From contig JBLXEV010000005.1 of the NCBI GenBank assembly GCA_048262715.1, positions 245,591 through 309,590 on the forward strand: a DNA stretch of 64,000 bases. Direction: 5' to 3'. Positions 26,028-34,803 of the stretch are shown here, one piece after another; within the stretch, counting starts at the first letter, position 1, and the number at the start of each line of letters is the position of its first letter. The notes beneath the pieces are model-generated. The model saw nothing but the letters and a program-made list of their open reading frames with translations. It was not told the origin of the DNA and did no database searches. Made by a program: the position numbers and the translations under genes. Source of the stretch: Albirhodobacter sp048262715. Its GTDB lineage: Bacteria > Pseudomonadota > Alphaproteobacteria > Rhodobacterales > Rhodobacteraceae.

Positions 26028-27119
26028 TTAGCGACCTGCCCGCCGGATCTGCGCCACCCCTTCGGCCACGGCTGCCGCAAACGCCTTGGTGCCCGTAGCT
26101 CCGCCCAAATCACGCGTCCTCAGGTCAGGAGATGTCAGCGCCGCCTCAAGCGAGGCGTCAATCGCCATGGCGGCCTCGATCAACGCCGCATCTCTCGCGC
26201 GCTGCCCCATCCACGTCAGAAGCATCGCCGCAGACCCGATAAGCGAGGACGGATTCGCGATGTCCTGCCCCGCGATATCAGGGGCTGAGCCATGCTGGGC
26301 TTGGGCCATCGCGGCGTTTTCACCTGCATTCAACGAAGCGGCCAAGCCAAGGCTGCCAGCCAGCTCGGATGCAAGATCCGAGAGGATATCGCCGAACATA
26401 TTGGTCGTGACGATCACATCATACCGATCAGGCGACCGCACCAGATGGGCACACATCGCATCCACAAGAATTTCATCATATCGGACATCGGGATGATCCG
26501 CGGCAACCGTGCGGCAGCAGTCGAGAAACAGCCCATCGCTGACACGCATCACATTCGCCTTATGCACCGCCGTCACATGTTTGCCGCGCGTTTCGGCCAA
26601 GGCGAAGGCCTCGCGCGCAATGCGCATTGACGCATGGCGGGTGATCCGCCGGAACGCCATGGAGACATCCTGCGTCACCATAATCTCGCCCGGACCAGAG
26701 AACAGATTGCGATCCGCATAAAACCCCTCGGTGTTCTCGCGCACGATCACCAGATCAAGCGGCACCCCTGCCCGCGGCGCGATATTCGCACGCGAGCGCG
26801 CAGGGCGAATATTGGCAAAGAGATCAAGCCGTTTGCGCAGCTCTCCCGACGGGTTCAACCCGCCCTCGGCACGCGGCGGATAGGCATTATGCGACACCGG
26901 CCCCAGCACCAGCCCGTCACAGGATCCGATGGCGTCAAACGCCGCTTGCGGAAAGGTGCTGCCCGTTTTCTCGAGAGCCGCAAAACCAATCTCAACCGTT
27001 TTAATCGTGAGCCCGAGATTAAACACCTCTGAGGCCGCCGTCAGAACATTATGCGTGGCCCGCGTAATCTCCGGCCCGATTCCGTCACCGGGCAAAAGGG
27101 CAAGGGTGCGTTGCATCAT
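26028..27119 (-). CDS. Isocitrate/isopropylmalate dehydrogenase family enzyme
   Basis: A 363-residue NAD-dependent beta-decarboxylating dehydrogenase. It has LLPGDGIGPEIT at residues 7-18, the substrate-binding RENTEGFYADRN with an arginine, and the metal/substrate acids in TNMFGDILSDLASELAGSLG and GQDIANPSS. The family covers isocitrate, isopropylmalate, tartrate and 3-alkylmalate dehydrogenases. The sequence is not a standard LeuB or Icd, so tartrate/malate-type or homoisocitrate-like activity is possible. GGAGGA seven bases before the first of two adjacent ATGs sets the start. It is divergent from its own GntR regulator; a carboxylate substrate linked to the tct island is inferred. Confidence 0.88.
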   Translation of the reverse strand: MMQRTLALLPGDGIGPEITRATHNVLTAASEVFNLGLTIKTVEIGFAALEKTGSTFPQAAFDAIGSCDGLVLGPVSHNAYPPRAEGGLNPSGELRKRLDLFANIRPARSRANIAPRAGVPLDLVIVRENTEGFYADRNLFSGPGEIMVTQDVSMAFRRITRHASMRIAREAFALAETRGKHVTAVHKANVMRVSDGLFLDCCRTVAADHPDVRYDEILVDAMCAHLVRSPDRYDVIVTTNMFGDILSDLASELAGSLGLAASLNAGENAAMAQAQHGSAPDIAGQDIANPSSLIGSAAMLLTWMGQRARDAALIEAAMAIDASLEAALTSPDLRTRDLGGATGTKAFAAAVAEGVAQIRRAGR

Positions 27120-27346
27120 AGGATCGTCCTCCGTCCTGGAATGCAGCCACCCCGCATCCGCGCTCCGAGCACTTATCGGCAAAGCGCTTTCCCTGTCAAT
27201 AAATTTCATTTTATATGCTAAAAATGCAAATACAACATGACGGAATATCAGCAATTTCGGTAGAAAAGAAAAATTCGAGAGCACTATGGCGCTGAGAAAT
27301 GCAATTTTGTAGGATGCCCGCAGCCTTGCCCGCATTTGGAAAACCG
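27120..27346. promoter_or_regulatory. Divergent promoter region with candidate operator
   Basis: This is the AT-rich spacer between the dehydrogenase and its GntR regulator. An imperfect inverted repeat, ATTTCATTTT (27203-27212) against AAAATGCAAAT (27221-27231), surrounds a TATATGCT centre and could serve as operator or overlap a -10 box. Confidence 0.45.
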
Positions 27347-28243
27347 ATGACGCCACGCGACCAACTCTCCGATCGCCTCGCGCGGCGACTCCCGCAGTAT
27401 CTGCAAGACGCGGGCATGAAGCCGGACGATCACCTTTCGGTTCAAAAGCTCGCAGATGCGTTCAACGTCTCGCGCTCGCCGATCACAGCGGCCTTGGCGC
27501 TTTTGACCCAAAGCGGGCTTGTCCGGCATGAGGCACGACGGGGCTATTTTCTCGCGCAAGAGCCGCAATCCCCGTCCTCGGGGCGGATCGAAGACCCCCT
27601 CAGCCAGATCTATTTCCAACTCGCCGAAGATCGGCTCGACGGCAAGCTCAGCGATGCGATCTCGGAAAACCTGCTGCGCGAACGCTATGATCTGAGCAAG
27701 GCGGATCTGCGCAGCCTTCTCCACCGGATCATGCAGGAGGGATGGATCGAACCCCGCCCCGGTTATGGCTGGAGTTTCTCGCCGATGCTGACCACGCCTG
27801 ATGCACTGGTTCAGACTTACCGTCTGCGCGCCGCCATCGAGCCTGCCGCGCTGCTGGAGCCAGATTTCAACATTGATCGGCGCACGTTGGATCACCTGGC
27901 CGAAGTCGAACAGCGCCTGATGAACGGCGAGATGGAGACGATCTCATCGGACGATCTCTATCAGTACGGCGTTGATTTCCACGAAACCCTCGCAGCCGCC
28001 AGCGGCAACCCCTATTTCCTCGACGCGCTGAAAAGGGTCAATCGTATCCGGCGGTTACTGGCCTACCGCGCGAACCTCACCCGAACGCGGTTTCGAAAGA
28101 AAGTTCCAGAACATCTTGAAATTATTGGCCTGTTGCGGCGCGGGCGAAACGGCGATGCGGCGGTCGCCATGCAGCATCACTTGGGCTCTGTCATCGTCAA
28201 TTTGCAGGATTTGCAACCGAGCCGGACCCCTTCGCAGGGCTAA
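27347..28243 (+). CDS. GntR-family transcriptional regulator
   Basis: A regulator of about 298 residues. The winged HTH is within residues 1-75 (LADAFNVSRSPITAALALL). A second HTH-like segment (LRERYDLSKADLRSLLHRIMQ at about 115-135) suggests a duplicated DNA-binding region. An FCD ligand domain with FHETLAAASGNPYFLDALKR follows. The ATG at 27347 (MTPRDQLSD) is chosen over 27314, which has no spaced ribosome site; neither signal is strong. It is divergent from the isocitrate/isopropylmalate-type dehydrogenase and presumably controls it. Confidence 0.83.
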   Translation: MTPRDQLSDRLARRLPQYLQDAGMKPDDHLSVQKLADAFNVSRSPITAALALLTQSGLVRHEARRGYFLAQEPQSPSSGRIEDPLSQIYFQLAEDRLDGKLSDAISENLLRERYDLSKADLRSLLHRIMQEGWIEPRPGYGWSFSPMLTTPDALVQTYRLRAAIEPAALLEPDFNIDRRTLDHLAEVEQRLMNGEMETISSDDLYQYGVDFHETLAAASGNPYFLDALKRVNRIRRLLAYRANLTRTRFRKKVPEHLEIIGLLRRGRNGDAAVAMQHHLGSVIVNLQDLQPSRTPSQG

Positions 28244-28321
28244 GGCGAACCAAGCTCGAACCCTCTTCATCCCGCTGCGGCAACGCCTACCTAGCGTAGA
28301 AGCGCCAGCCCACCGAAATAG

Positions 28322-28453
28322 ATCAAGACCCGCGCATCATTCCGGACCGAGGACGCCGCCACTAAGCTGATCAACCTATCCATCCGCAACTGCGAGAAAG
28401 CTGGCTAAAATGTGCGAGAGGAACAGCTTCGTTCAACAATCATGTTCGACCGG
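28322..28453 (+). pseudogene. C-terminal remnant of an IS256/Mutator-type transposase
   Basis: In one frame the plus strand reads IKTRASFRTEDAATKLINLS, IRNCEKAG, a stop (TAA at 28406), then NVREEQLRSTIMFDRL. This follows the Mutator-family C-terminus KAIKTRGxFPTEDAATKLIYLAIRN...NVREW...FAIMF closely. A stop codon precedes it in frame and another interrupts it, and nothing else of the element is evident, so it is a dead fragment. It occupies most of the 294-bp gap between the GntR gene and the sugar transporter unit; the rest (28244-28321, 28454-28537) shows nothing. Confidence 0.6.
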
Positions 28454-28537
28454 CTGCACACCACGGATCGCCAATCCAACAAAGCCTTCCTCTCAGGACT
28501 CCACAAAACCGCCAGTCTCTGCCAGACCGCTTCGCGC

Positions 28538-29539
28538 TTACAGCGCGACCCGAATCCCGTTCTGATCGAAGGCGAAAGCTGCGCTTGTCTCGAAATCGAG
28601 CGCGATCTCGGCGCCGACCCGCGTCGCATCCTGCCCAAACACCCGCACGATGAGCGGCTCACCCTGATCTGTCGTAACCAGCAGGTTGGTATCCCCGCCA
28701 AGCCATTCGACATGGGTCACCTTGCCCTTGATCCGACCACCTTGCACGACACGCAGGTGCTCCGGCCGCACGCCGAGAGTCCCGTTTTCGGGCAATGGCA
28801 CAGGCCCTTTTTTAAAGAAATTCATTGCCGGTGATCCCAAGAATCCCGCGACGAATTGGTTGGCGGGATTGTTGTAAAGCTCCATCGGGCTGCCGATCTG
28901 TTCGATCCGGCCATCGCGCAGCACCACGATTTTATCCGCCAGCGTCATCGCCTCGGTCTGATCATGGGTCACGTAAATCATCGAGGCGCTAAGCTTGCGA
29001 TGCAGTTCTGCGATCTCGATCCGTGTGTTCATCCGCAACGCCGCATCCAGATTAGACAGCGGCTCATCGAACAAAAACAGCTTTGGATCGCGCACGATCG
29101 CGCGCCCGATGGCAACCCGCTGGCGTTGCCCACCCGAGAGATCGGAGGGCCGACGATCCACATAAGCCCCCAAATCCAACATCTGCACGGCTTTGGTCAC
29201 GCGCTCCTCAATTACGGCGGTGGGGCGCTTTTCTTGCTTCAGGCCAAGCGTCATATTCTCGCGCACGCTCAGATGTGGATAGAGCGCGTAAGATTGGAAC
29301 ACCATCGCAATGCCCCGTTTTGCGGGCGGCACCGTGTTCACGATATCGCCGCCGATCGCCACGGTGCCTTTGCTGGCATCCTCCAGCCCCGCGATAACCC
29401 GCAAAAGCGTGGATTTCCCGCATCCAGAGGGCCCGACGAAAACAACGAATTCGCCCTTTTCCACCGTCAAATTGATATCCTTCAGCACCTCAAAAGAGTC
29501 GAAGGATTTGCAAACATTGGTGAGCTGTAGCGCGGTCAT
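28538..29539 (-). CDS. Sugar ABC transporter ATPase, UgpC/MalK family
   Basis: A 333-residue ATPase with Walker A GPSGCGKST at about 36-44, signature LSGGQRQRVAIGRA at about 133-146, Walker B LFLFDEPLSNLDAALR, and a C-terminal TOBE domain (about 240-330). This is the CUT1 sugar-import type. It is the last gene of a leftward unit murQ-binding protein-permease-permease-oxidoreductase-ATPase and overlaps the oxidoreductase by 4 bp. The substrate is inferred to be an amino sugar (GlcNAc, MurNAc or a cell-wall disaccharide) from murQ and the nag genes. Confidence 0.92.
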   Translation of the reverse strand: MTALQLTNVCKSFDSFEVLKDINLTVEKGEFVVFVGPSGCGKSTLLRVIAGLEDASKGTVAIGGDIVNTVPPAKRGIAMVFQSYALYPHLSVRENMTLGLKQEKRPTAVIEERVTKAVQMLDLGAYVDRRPSDLSGGQRQRVAIGRAIVRDPKLFLFDEPLSNLDAALRMNTRIEIAELHRKLSASMIYVTHDQTEAMTLADKIVVLRDGRIEQIGSPMELYNNPANQFVAGFLGSPAMNFFKKGPVPLPENGTLGVRPEHLRVVQGGRIKGKVTHVEWLGGDTNLLVTTDQGEPLIVRVFGQDATRVGAEIALDFETSAAFAFDQNGIRVAL

Positions 29540-30561
29540 AAGGCGTCTCCTAGAGATACGGGCTGGCCTGTGCGGATGCTTTCATCGGCAGCCAGGCAAA
29601 TGCGAAGGGATTGCACGGCGTCATTCATATGCCGCGACAGATCCCGATCAGTTGAAATCGCGGTGAGCGTGAAGGCTTGCTCGGCGTCGCACAGGGCTTG
29701 ATGGTTTGGCTCGTCGGGTAGATCAATCCGGTGATCGCCTGCGGGACGATGCACCAAAATCGCGCCAACTTTGGTGTGGCCATCCACATCATCCGAGGCA
29801 CCGCGTTCGGCATCCTTGATCGAGACCGCGCCATGGGGCGAAATCACATCTTTCACAAACCCCGCCGTCTCAGACATCATCGGGCCCCAGCCGGCCTCAT
29901 ACCAGCCAATCGAGCCATCGCCGAACCAGACCTGTAACTGGCCGTAATTATACATGTCCGGCGCGATTTCATCGCTGAGGCGCAGGCCCATTGCGCTGAC
30001 GCGGATCGGAGCGGCATCGGTGATCTGGCACATGACATCGACGTAATGCACCCCGCAATCTACCAGCGGCGAGGTCGTTTTCATCAAGGATTTATGCGTG
30101 CTCCATGTCGCCCCTTGGGATTGTTGGTTGAGGTTCATACGAAACACATAGGGCCCGCCCAGATCGCGCGCCTCGGTGATCAGCCGCTGCCAGCTTGGAT
30201 GATGGCGCAGGATATAGCCCACCACCAGCTTGCGGTTCAGGCGTTTGGCAGTGGCGACGACGGCCTCCGCCTCGGCAACGGTTGTGGCCAAAGGTTTCTC
30301 GACAAACACATGCGCCCCTGCCTCCATCGCGGCGATGGCAAAGCGTGCGTGGCTATCAGAATAGGTCGCGATGCAAACCAGATCGGGGTTGAGGGCGAGC
30401 GCTTCCTCTAGTGTCGAAAACCGTGGATAGCCTGCGAGCTCGGACGGGAGGGTTACGTCAGACCGGTTGACCAAGCCGACGATTTCGGCCTCGGGATGGG
30501 CGTGATAGGCCAGCGCGTGGCTGCGCCCCATCGTGCCCAATCCGGCAACAACAACCCTCAT
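29536..30561 (-). CDS. Gfo/Idh/MocA-family oxidoreductase
   Basis: A 341-residue NAD(P)-dependent sugar oxidoreductase. The N-terminal Rossmann fold starts MRVVVAGLGTMGRSHALAY. EKPLATT near residues 95-101 holds the conserved catalytic-site lysine, and a C-terminal alpha/beta domain contains DCGVHYVDV. It would oxidise or reduce a sugar, inositol or sugar derivative. It is embedded between transporter genes by 4-bp overlaps on both sides, so it is co-translated with the importer. None of the known MurNAc/GlcNAc steps needs such an enzyme, so its role is open. Confidence 0.9.
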   Translation of the reverse strand: MRVVVAGLGTMGRSHALAYHAHPEAEIVGLVNRSDVTLPSELAGYPRFSTLEEALALNPDLVCIATYSDSHARFAIAAMEAGAHVFVEKPLATTVAEAEAVVATAKRLNRKLVVGYILRHHPSWQRLITEARDLGGPYVFRMNLNQQSQGATWSTHKSLMKTTSPLVDCGVHYVDVMCQITDAAPIRVSAMGLRLSDEIAPDMYNYGQLQVWFGDGSIGWYEAGWGPMMSETAGFVKDVISPHGAVSIKDAERGASDDVDGHTKVGAILVHRPAGDHRIDLPDEPNHQALCDAEQAFTLTAISTDRDLSRHMNDAVQSLRICLAADESIRTGQPVSLGDAL

Positions 30562-31397
30562 TTGACCGCCCCCGATGTGATCCCGCGGATAAGCTGACGG
30601 GAGAAGATCACATAGAGCGCCATGACCGGAAGGATTGCCAAGGACAGCGCCGAGAGCACAGCGTTCCAATCGGTGACGAACTGGCCAATGAAGACTTGGC
30701 TGCCCAGTGTCAGGGTTTTCACCTCTTCTGCGGGGGCGAGGATCAGCGGGAACCACAGATCGTTCCAGATCGGGATCATATTGAACACTGCCACCGTTGC
30801 CATCGCGGGGCGGACGAGCGGCAAGACGAGGCTGAAGAAGATCCGGTATTCGGACAACCCGTCAATCCGGCCCGCGTTTTTCAGATCATCGCTAACCTGA
30901 CGCATGAATTCGGACAAAATAAACACCGCCAGCGGCAGGCCTTGCGCGGTATAGACAAGGATCAGCGCCCAAAGCGTATTCACCAGCCCCGATTGCACCA
31001 TCAATTCCAAAATCGCGACGGTGCCAATACGGATCGGGATCATAATCCCGAGCGCCAGATAGAGGCCCATGATCACATTGCCCTTGAACCTGTATTCGGC
31101 CAGCGCGAAGGCGGCCATCGCCCCGAACAGTAGGATGAAGAACAACGATCCGACTGTGACGATCATCGAATTCTGGAAATACAGAAAGAAGTCGCCCTGT
31201 TTCAGAACGGTTTCATAGCCGATCAGCGAGAAGCTACCCGCATTTGGCAGGGCCAACGGCTCACGAAAGATCGCTTTGCGCGTCTTGAAGCTGTTGATCA
31301 CAATCACAATCACAGGGAAGAGCGCGATCAATGTATAGGCGATCAGCGCGCCATGCGCGGCGAAGGTGTTGAAGCGATTTTGACGGGCGGCGTTCAT
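30558..31397 (-). CDS. Sugar ABC transporter permease, MalG type
   Basis: A 279-residue inner-membrane permease with six predicted helices. The EAA loop is DDLKNAGRIDGLSEYRIFF at about 175-195, the CUT1 MalG form. It starts MNAARQNRFNTFAAHGALIA with the first helix right after; upstream in-frame codons extend into the intergenic segment. It forms the pore with the MalF-type permease 10 bp upstream and overlaps the oxidoreductase start by 4 bp. Confidence 0.92.
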   Translation of the reverse strand: MNAARQNRFNTFAAHGALIAYTLIALFPVIVIVINSFKTRKAIFREPLALPNAGSFSLIGYETVLKQGDFFLYFQNSMIVTVGSLFFILLFGAMAAFALAEYRFKGNVIMGLYLALGIMIPIRIGTVAILELMVQSGLVNTLWALILVYTAQGLPLAVFILSEFMRQVSDDLKNAGRIDGLSEYRIFFSLVLPLVRPAMATVAVFNMIPIWNDLWFPLILAPAEEVKTLTLGSQVFIGQFVTDWNAVLSALSLAILPVMALYVIFSRQLIRGITSGAVK

Positions 31398-31407
31398 CTC
31401 GCGCTCC

Positions 31408-32334
31408 TCAGAACTGATAGCGCCGCATGCGCGACTGAATACCAAAGAGGTATAGGCACACACCGACTAGGATGATTGCGAACATCGCGGAGGCAATGGT
31501 GGAGCCCATATGCGGATCACCGAGTTGGAGTTGGAACCCGAAGAAGGTGCGATACATGAAGGTGCCCAGAATATCGGTCGAAAAATCGGGCCCCGCCAGC
31601 GCCCCTTGGGCGGCATAGATCAGATCGAACGCATTGAAATTGGCTACGAATGTCAGGATCGAGATGATCCCGATTGATGGCAGGATCAGCGGCAATTTGA
31701 TCTTCCAGAAGGCGGAGATGCCAGTGATCCCATCCACCTCTGCAGCCTCAAGAATTTCCTCGGGGATCGAGAGCAAGGCCGCGTAGATCAGCATCATCGG
31801 AATGCCGACGAATTGCCAAACCGAGACAAGTGACAAAGCCGTCAAAGCATAGGCTTCTTTGCCCAGCCATGGGGCGTAGAGTGCCTTCAACCCAACCGCA
31901 TCCAGCATCCCCGGTGCGATCCCCCAGATCGGGGAAAGGATCAGTTTCCACGCGAAACCGACGATGACGAAGCTCAGGATGGTCGGAATAAAAATTGCCG
32001 AGCGATAGAAGCTGGCGAAGCGCAGCTTCGGGTGGCTCAGGATCGCCGCGAGGGCCACGCCGATTGGGTTTTGCACCAGCATATGGATGATGAAAAACCA
32101 GAAGTTATTGCCGAGCGCATTCCAAAACTGGTCCGACCAGATCGCGTCGCCAAACAGCGTGCGGAAGTTCTGCAGGCCGATAAATACCCGCTCCTGACCA
32201 ACCTGCGTGAACATCGAAAGGCGCAAGGTATTGAACAGCGGATAGATCATAATGGCGGTGTAGACCAACACTGCAGGGGCGAGAAAAACGACGATATGCC
32301 ATCTAAATTTCGGGGTTCCGTTGTGATCTGCCAT
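31408..32334 (-). CDS. Sugar ABC transporter permease, MalF type
   Basis: A 308-residue permease starting MADHNGTPKFRWHIVVFLAP, with six helices and the EAA loop EEILEAAEVDGITGISAFWKI at about 205-225. It is the CUT1 MalF counterpart of the next gene. It follows the binding-protein gene after a 125-bp gap that contains a perfect 10-bp stem-loop. Family is certain; substrate is inferred from context. Confidence 0.92.
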   Translation of the reverse strand: MADHNGTPKFRWHIVVFLAPAVLVYTAIMIYPLFNTLRLSMFTQVGQERVFIGLQNFRTLFGDAIWSDQFWNALGNNFWFFIIHMLVQNPIGVALAAILSHPKLRFASFYRSAIFIPTILSFVIVGFAWKLILSPIWGIAPGMLDAVGLKALYAPWLGKEAYALTALSLVSVWQFVGIPMMLIYAALLSIPEEILEAAEVDGITGISAFWKIKLPLILPSIGIISILTFVANFNAFDLIYAAQGALAGPDFSTDILGTFMYRTFFGFQLQLGDPHMGSTIASAMFAIILVGVCLYLFGIQSRMRRYQF

Positions 32335-32414
32335 GAGAAAATCCTACCGTGAATTGGGCGCTGATCCGGCCTCAGCGGGGCAAAGGGGCGATGTCGTGAC
32401 GGGTTTGGCCACGG

Positions 32415-32440
32415 CCGCGCGCTGGGATGTCAGCGCGCGG
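32415..32440 (-). terminator. Stem-loop between sugar-binding protein and permease genes
   Basis: CCGCGCGCTG and CAGCGCGCGG form a perfect 10-bp stem with loop GGATGT. On the minus strand no T-run follows, so read-through with protection of the upstream binding-protein mRNA is the likely effect. Confidence 0.7.
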
Positions 32441-32459
32441 CGAAGGTTTTCAGGCCCGA

Positions 32460-33713
32460 TTATTTTTGCGGCTCATACCAGCTCGCAAGCCCATCCTGCA
32501 GACGTTTGCCCGCCGCCTCAGGGGTTTCCGTGCCTTTGATCACAGCAGCAGAGGCATTCCACGTTTCATTCTCAAGGTTCGGTGTCCCGCGCGAGAGAAC
32601 CTGATAGGTGGAACGGATCGTGCTTTCACACGTGTCCCGCCACGAAATGAATTCCTGCGCCAGCGGATCTTCGAGTGTTACAGGCGCGGAGGAGAGCGGG
32701 AAGAAACCCGGCAAAGCGTTGGCGAAGATCGTTGCGAATTCCGACGAGCCAACCCAGTTCAAGAAGACCTTTGCGGCTTCGGGGTTCGGGGTTTTGGCGT
32801 TCATGCCAATGCCAATATCAGTATGATCCGAAATATAGCATGTGTCTCCCGCGTTCTGTACCGGCGGGTAGAAAGCACCCATCTCGAATTCAGCCAGATC
32901 GTTGAAGCCGGAAATCTCCCATGACCCTGCGGGATAGATCGCGGCGCGGCCCAAGGTGAACAGGTTTTGGCTATCGGGATAGGTTTGCGCCTCAAATCCG
33001 TCGCCCAAATACGGGCCCCATTTCGCGAGTTGGCGATACGGCGCGACCCATGCCTCATCCGTCAAATGCTGTTCGCCAGAAATCAGGGCAAGACGGCCCT
33101 CTTCGCCTTTCCAGTAATTCGGGCCGATGTTGTTATAGCCCATCGTTGCGGCTTCCCATTGGTCATTCGTGCCCATGGCCATCGGGATATAGGTGCCATC
33201 TTCTTTGATTTTCTCCAAAGCGGCGAAGAATTCGGCCTCGGTTTTGGGAACCTCGACGCCCACTTCGGCGAAAGCGTCTTTGTTGTAGATGAAACCGTGG
33301 ATCACGGCCGCCATAGGCACGCAGAACTGCACAGCCCCTTCATCCGTACTCCAGCCCGATTTGGCGACATCGGAATAGGCCTTCATGCCGTCGAGATCGG
33401 TGATATTGGTCAAATGACCCGCATCATAGAGCGCAAGCGACGCATCAAATGGGCGGCAGGTGATGATATCGCCAGCCGAGCCTGCATCGAGTTTGGAATT
33501 CAGAACGGCATTGTATTCGGCGGGGGCAGAGGGCGTAAATTTCAGCTTGATGCCCGGATGGGCCTCTTCAAACGCTGGAATGATCTTATCTTGCCAGATC
33601 GCAAGATCGTCGTTGCGCCAACTTTCAATCGTCAGCGTCACATCCTGCGCGGCGGCGGCGCCCGCGATAGCCGTTGTCGCCAGCATTGCGCCGATCATTT
33701 TGAGCTTATTCAT
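32460..33713 (-). CDS. Sugar ABC transporter substrate-binding protein (family 1)
   Basis: A 417-residue periplasmic binding protein. The signal peptide MNKLKMIGAMLATTAIAGAA is cleaved after AAA, giving a mature start QDVTLTIESWRNDDLAIWQD, typical of SBP family 1 (CUT1 sugars). The internal SAGDIITCRPFDASLALYDAG matches the ligand-loop region of the family. It captures the sugar for the two permeases and ATPase to its left. It lies directly after murQ (32-bp gap), which suggests a MurNAc-containing or GlcNAc-type ligand. Confidence 0.92.
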   Translation of the reverse strand: MNKLKMIGAMLATTAIAGAAAAQDVTLTIESWRNDDLAIWQDKIIPAFEEAHPGIKLKFTPSAPAEYNAVLNSKLDAGSAGDIITCRPFDASLALYDAGHLTNITDLDGMKAYSDVAKSGWSTDEGAVQFCVPMAAVIHGFIYNKDAFAEVGVEVPKTEAEFFAALEKIKEDGTYIPMAMGTNDQWEAATMGYNNIGPNYWKGEEGRLALISGEQHLTDEAWVAPYRQLAKWGPYLGDGFEAQTYPDSQNLFTLGRAAIYPAGSWEISGFNDLAEFEMGAFYPPVQNAGDTCYISDHTDIGIGMNAKTPNPEAAKVFLNWVGSSEFATIFANALPGFFPLSSAPVTLEDPLAQEFISWRDTCESTIRSTYQVLSRGTPNLENETWNASAAVIKGTETPEAAGKRLQDGLASWYEPQK

Positions 33714-33745
33714 TATCGTCTCCCGTGTTGTTGTTTTCGTTAAAG

Positions 33746-34648
33746 CTATTTGTTCGAAAGCGCCTGCAGACAGGGGCCAAGATGGCCGTGATGCGTGGCA
33801 AGCAAGGCCTGCGCTGTGTCGGGATGCCCCCCCGCAGCGACAAGGATCGCGCGCTTGGTGTGACCACCCGTGCGCGCAAGAGCCGCCTCGGCCTCAGGCA
33901 CGGAAACCTGTGCGATCCGTGCGACAATATTGGCCGCGCGCTTCACCAGTTTGGCATTATCGGCCACAACATTGACCATCAAACCTTGGTAGACATGACC
34001 AAGCCCGACGCCCATCAGCGAGGACATCATATTGAGCGTCGCCTTCTGCGCGGTCGCCGCCCCAAGACGTGTCGACCCCGCGATCACTTCAGGCGGCGTC
34101 TGCAAGCAGATCGCCACATCCGCAGCCAAGAGCAAAGACGTCTCAGCGTTGTTTGCGATGGCAATCACCGTTGCGCCGCGCGCCTTCGCGTGTTCCGCAA
34201 GTGTGACCGCAAAGGGCGTCGTGCCGCTCGCGCTCAGCGCAATGACAACGTCGCCCGCCGCCACAGTCTGCCCCAGCGCACTTGCGGCAGCAGCGTCATC
34301 TTCCGTATCGCCCGGCATCCGCGCATCCGTTGGGATCCCCCCCGCCATGTGGATGCGAATGGATTCTGCCGGAACACCAAAAGTTCCCGGCAATTCGCTC
34401 GCATCCGCCAAGGCCATTAGGCCCGAACTGCCCGCGGCGGCATAAATAACCTTATGGCCCGCCCGAATGGCGGCGGCCATCGCCTCGGCCCCCTGAGCAA
34501 TCTCACCCAAGACAGCCCCCACAGCGCCAAGCGCGGCCTGCTGTCCACTCAGCAAAAACTGGGCCGCATCCTGCGATGCGCGCGCATCAACAGGGGTGTC
34601 CCTCGTGGAGGCCTCTGTGGTCGGCAGTTCAATGGTCGACAATGACAT
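33746..34648 (-). CDS. murQ: N-acetylmuramic acid 6-phosphate etherase
   Basis: A 300-residue SIS-domain enzyme that splits the D-lactyl ether of MurNAc-6-phosphate to give GlcNAc-6-phosphate and lactate. Seen: AAGSSGLMALADASELPGTFG at about 65-85, with the catalytic Glu in the DASE motif, the SIS phosphate loop ALSASGTTPF, and ATAQKATLNMMSSLMGVGLG near 205-225. GAGGAGA precedes the start at 34648; the longer in-frame extension runs back through the operator region. It opens the leftward transporter unit and is divergent from the kinase and nag genes, so it defines the cassette as a MurNAc/amino-sugar pathway. Confidence 0.9.
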   Translation of the reverse strand: MSLSTIELPTTEASTRDTPVDARASQDAAQFLLSGQQAALGAVGAVLGEIAQGAEAMAAAIRAGHKVIYAAAGSSGLMALADASELPGTFGVPAESIRIHMAGGIPTDARMPGDTEDDAAAASALGQTVAAGDVVIALSASGTTPFAVTLAEHAKARGATVIAIANNAETSLLLAADVAICLQTPPEVIAGSTRLGAATAQKATLNMMSSLMGVGLGHVYQGLMVNVVADNAKLVKRAANIVARIAQVSVPEAEAALARTGGHTKRAILVAAGGHPDTAQALLATHHGHLGPCLQALSNK

Positions 34649-34803
34649 ACGAATCTCCTCTTCCGTAGATTGATACCTTTTAGATACCTTTTGTCTACCA
34701 ATTTCTTCATTCAGTAGAAAGTCGACCGAAATCTTTCCGAATAAGTCAAAATTGGAGCGATATAGGTCTATCTTTTGCGCAATAGGTATCATAAAGGTAT
34801 TAC
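34649..34803. promoter_or_regulatory. Divergent control region with mirrored AGGTATC repeats
   Basis: Two AGGTATC copies 11 bases apart lie on the minus strand (34683-34689 and 34672-34678) near murQ. Two lie on the plus strand (34784-34790 and AGGTATT at 34795-34801), also 11 bases apart, next to the kinase gene; the last overlaps its ribosome site. A related GGTAGAC (34693-34699, minus) and AGGTCTA (34764-34770, plus) lie on the inner side of each pair. The GGTCTA/GGTATA core resembles half-sites of UTRA-type NagR/DasR regulators, one of which is encoded at 35709. Binding is inferred. Confidence 0.65.
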
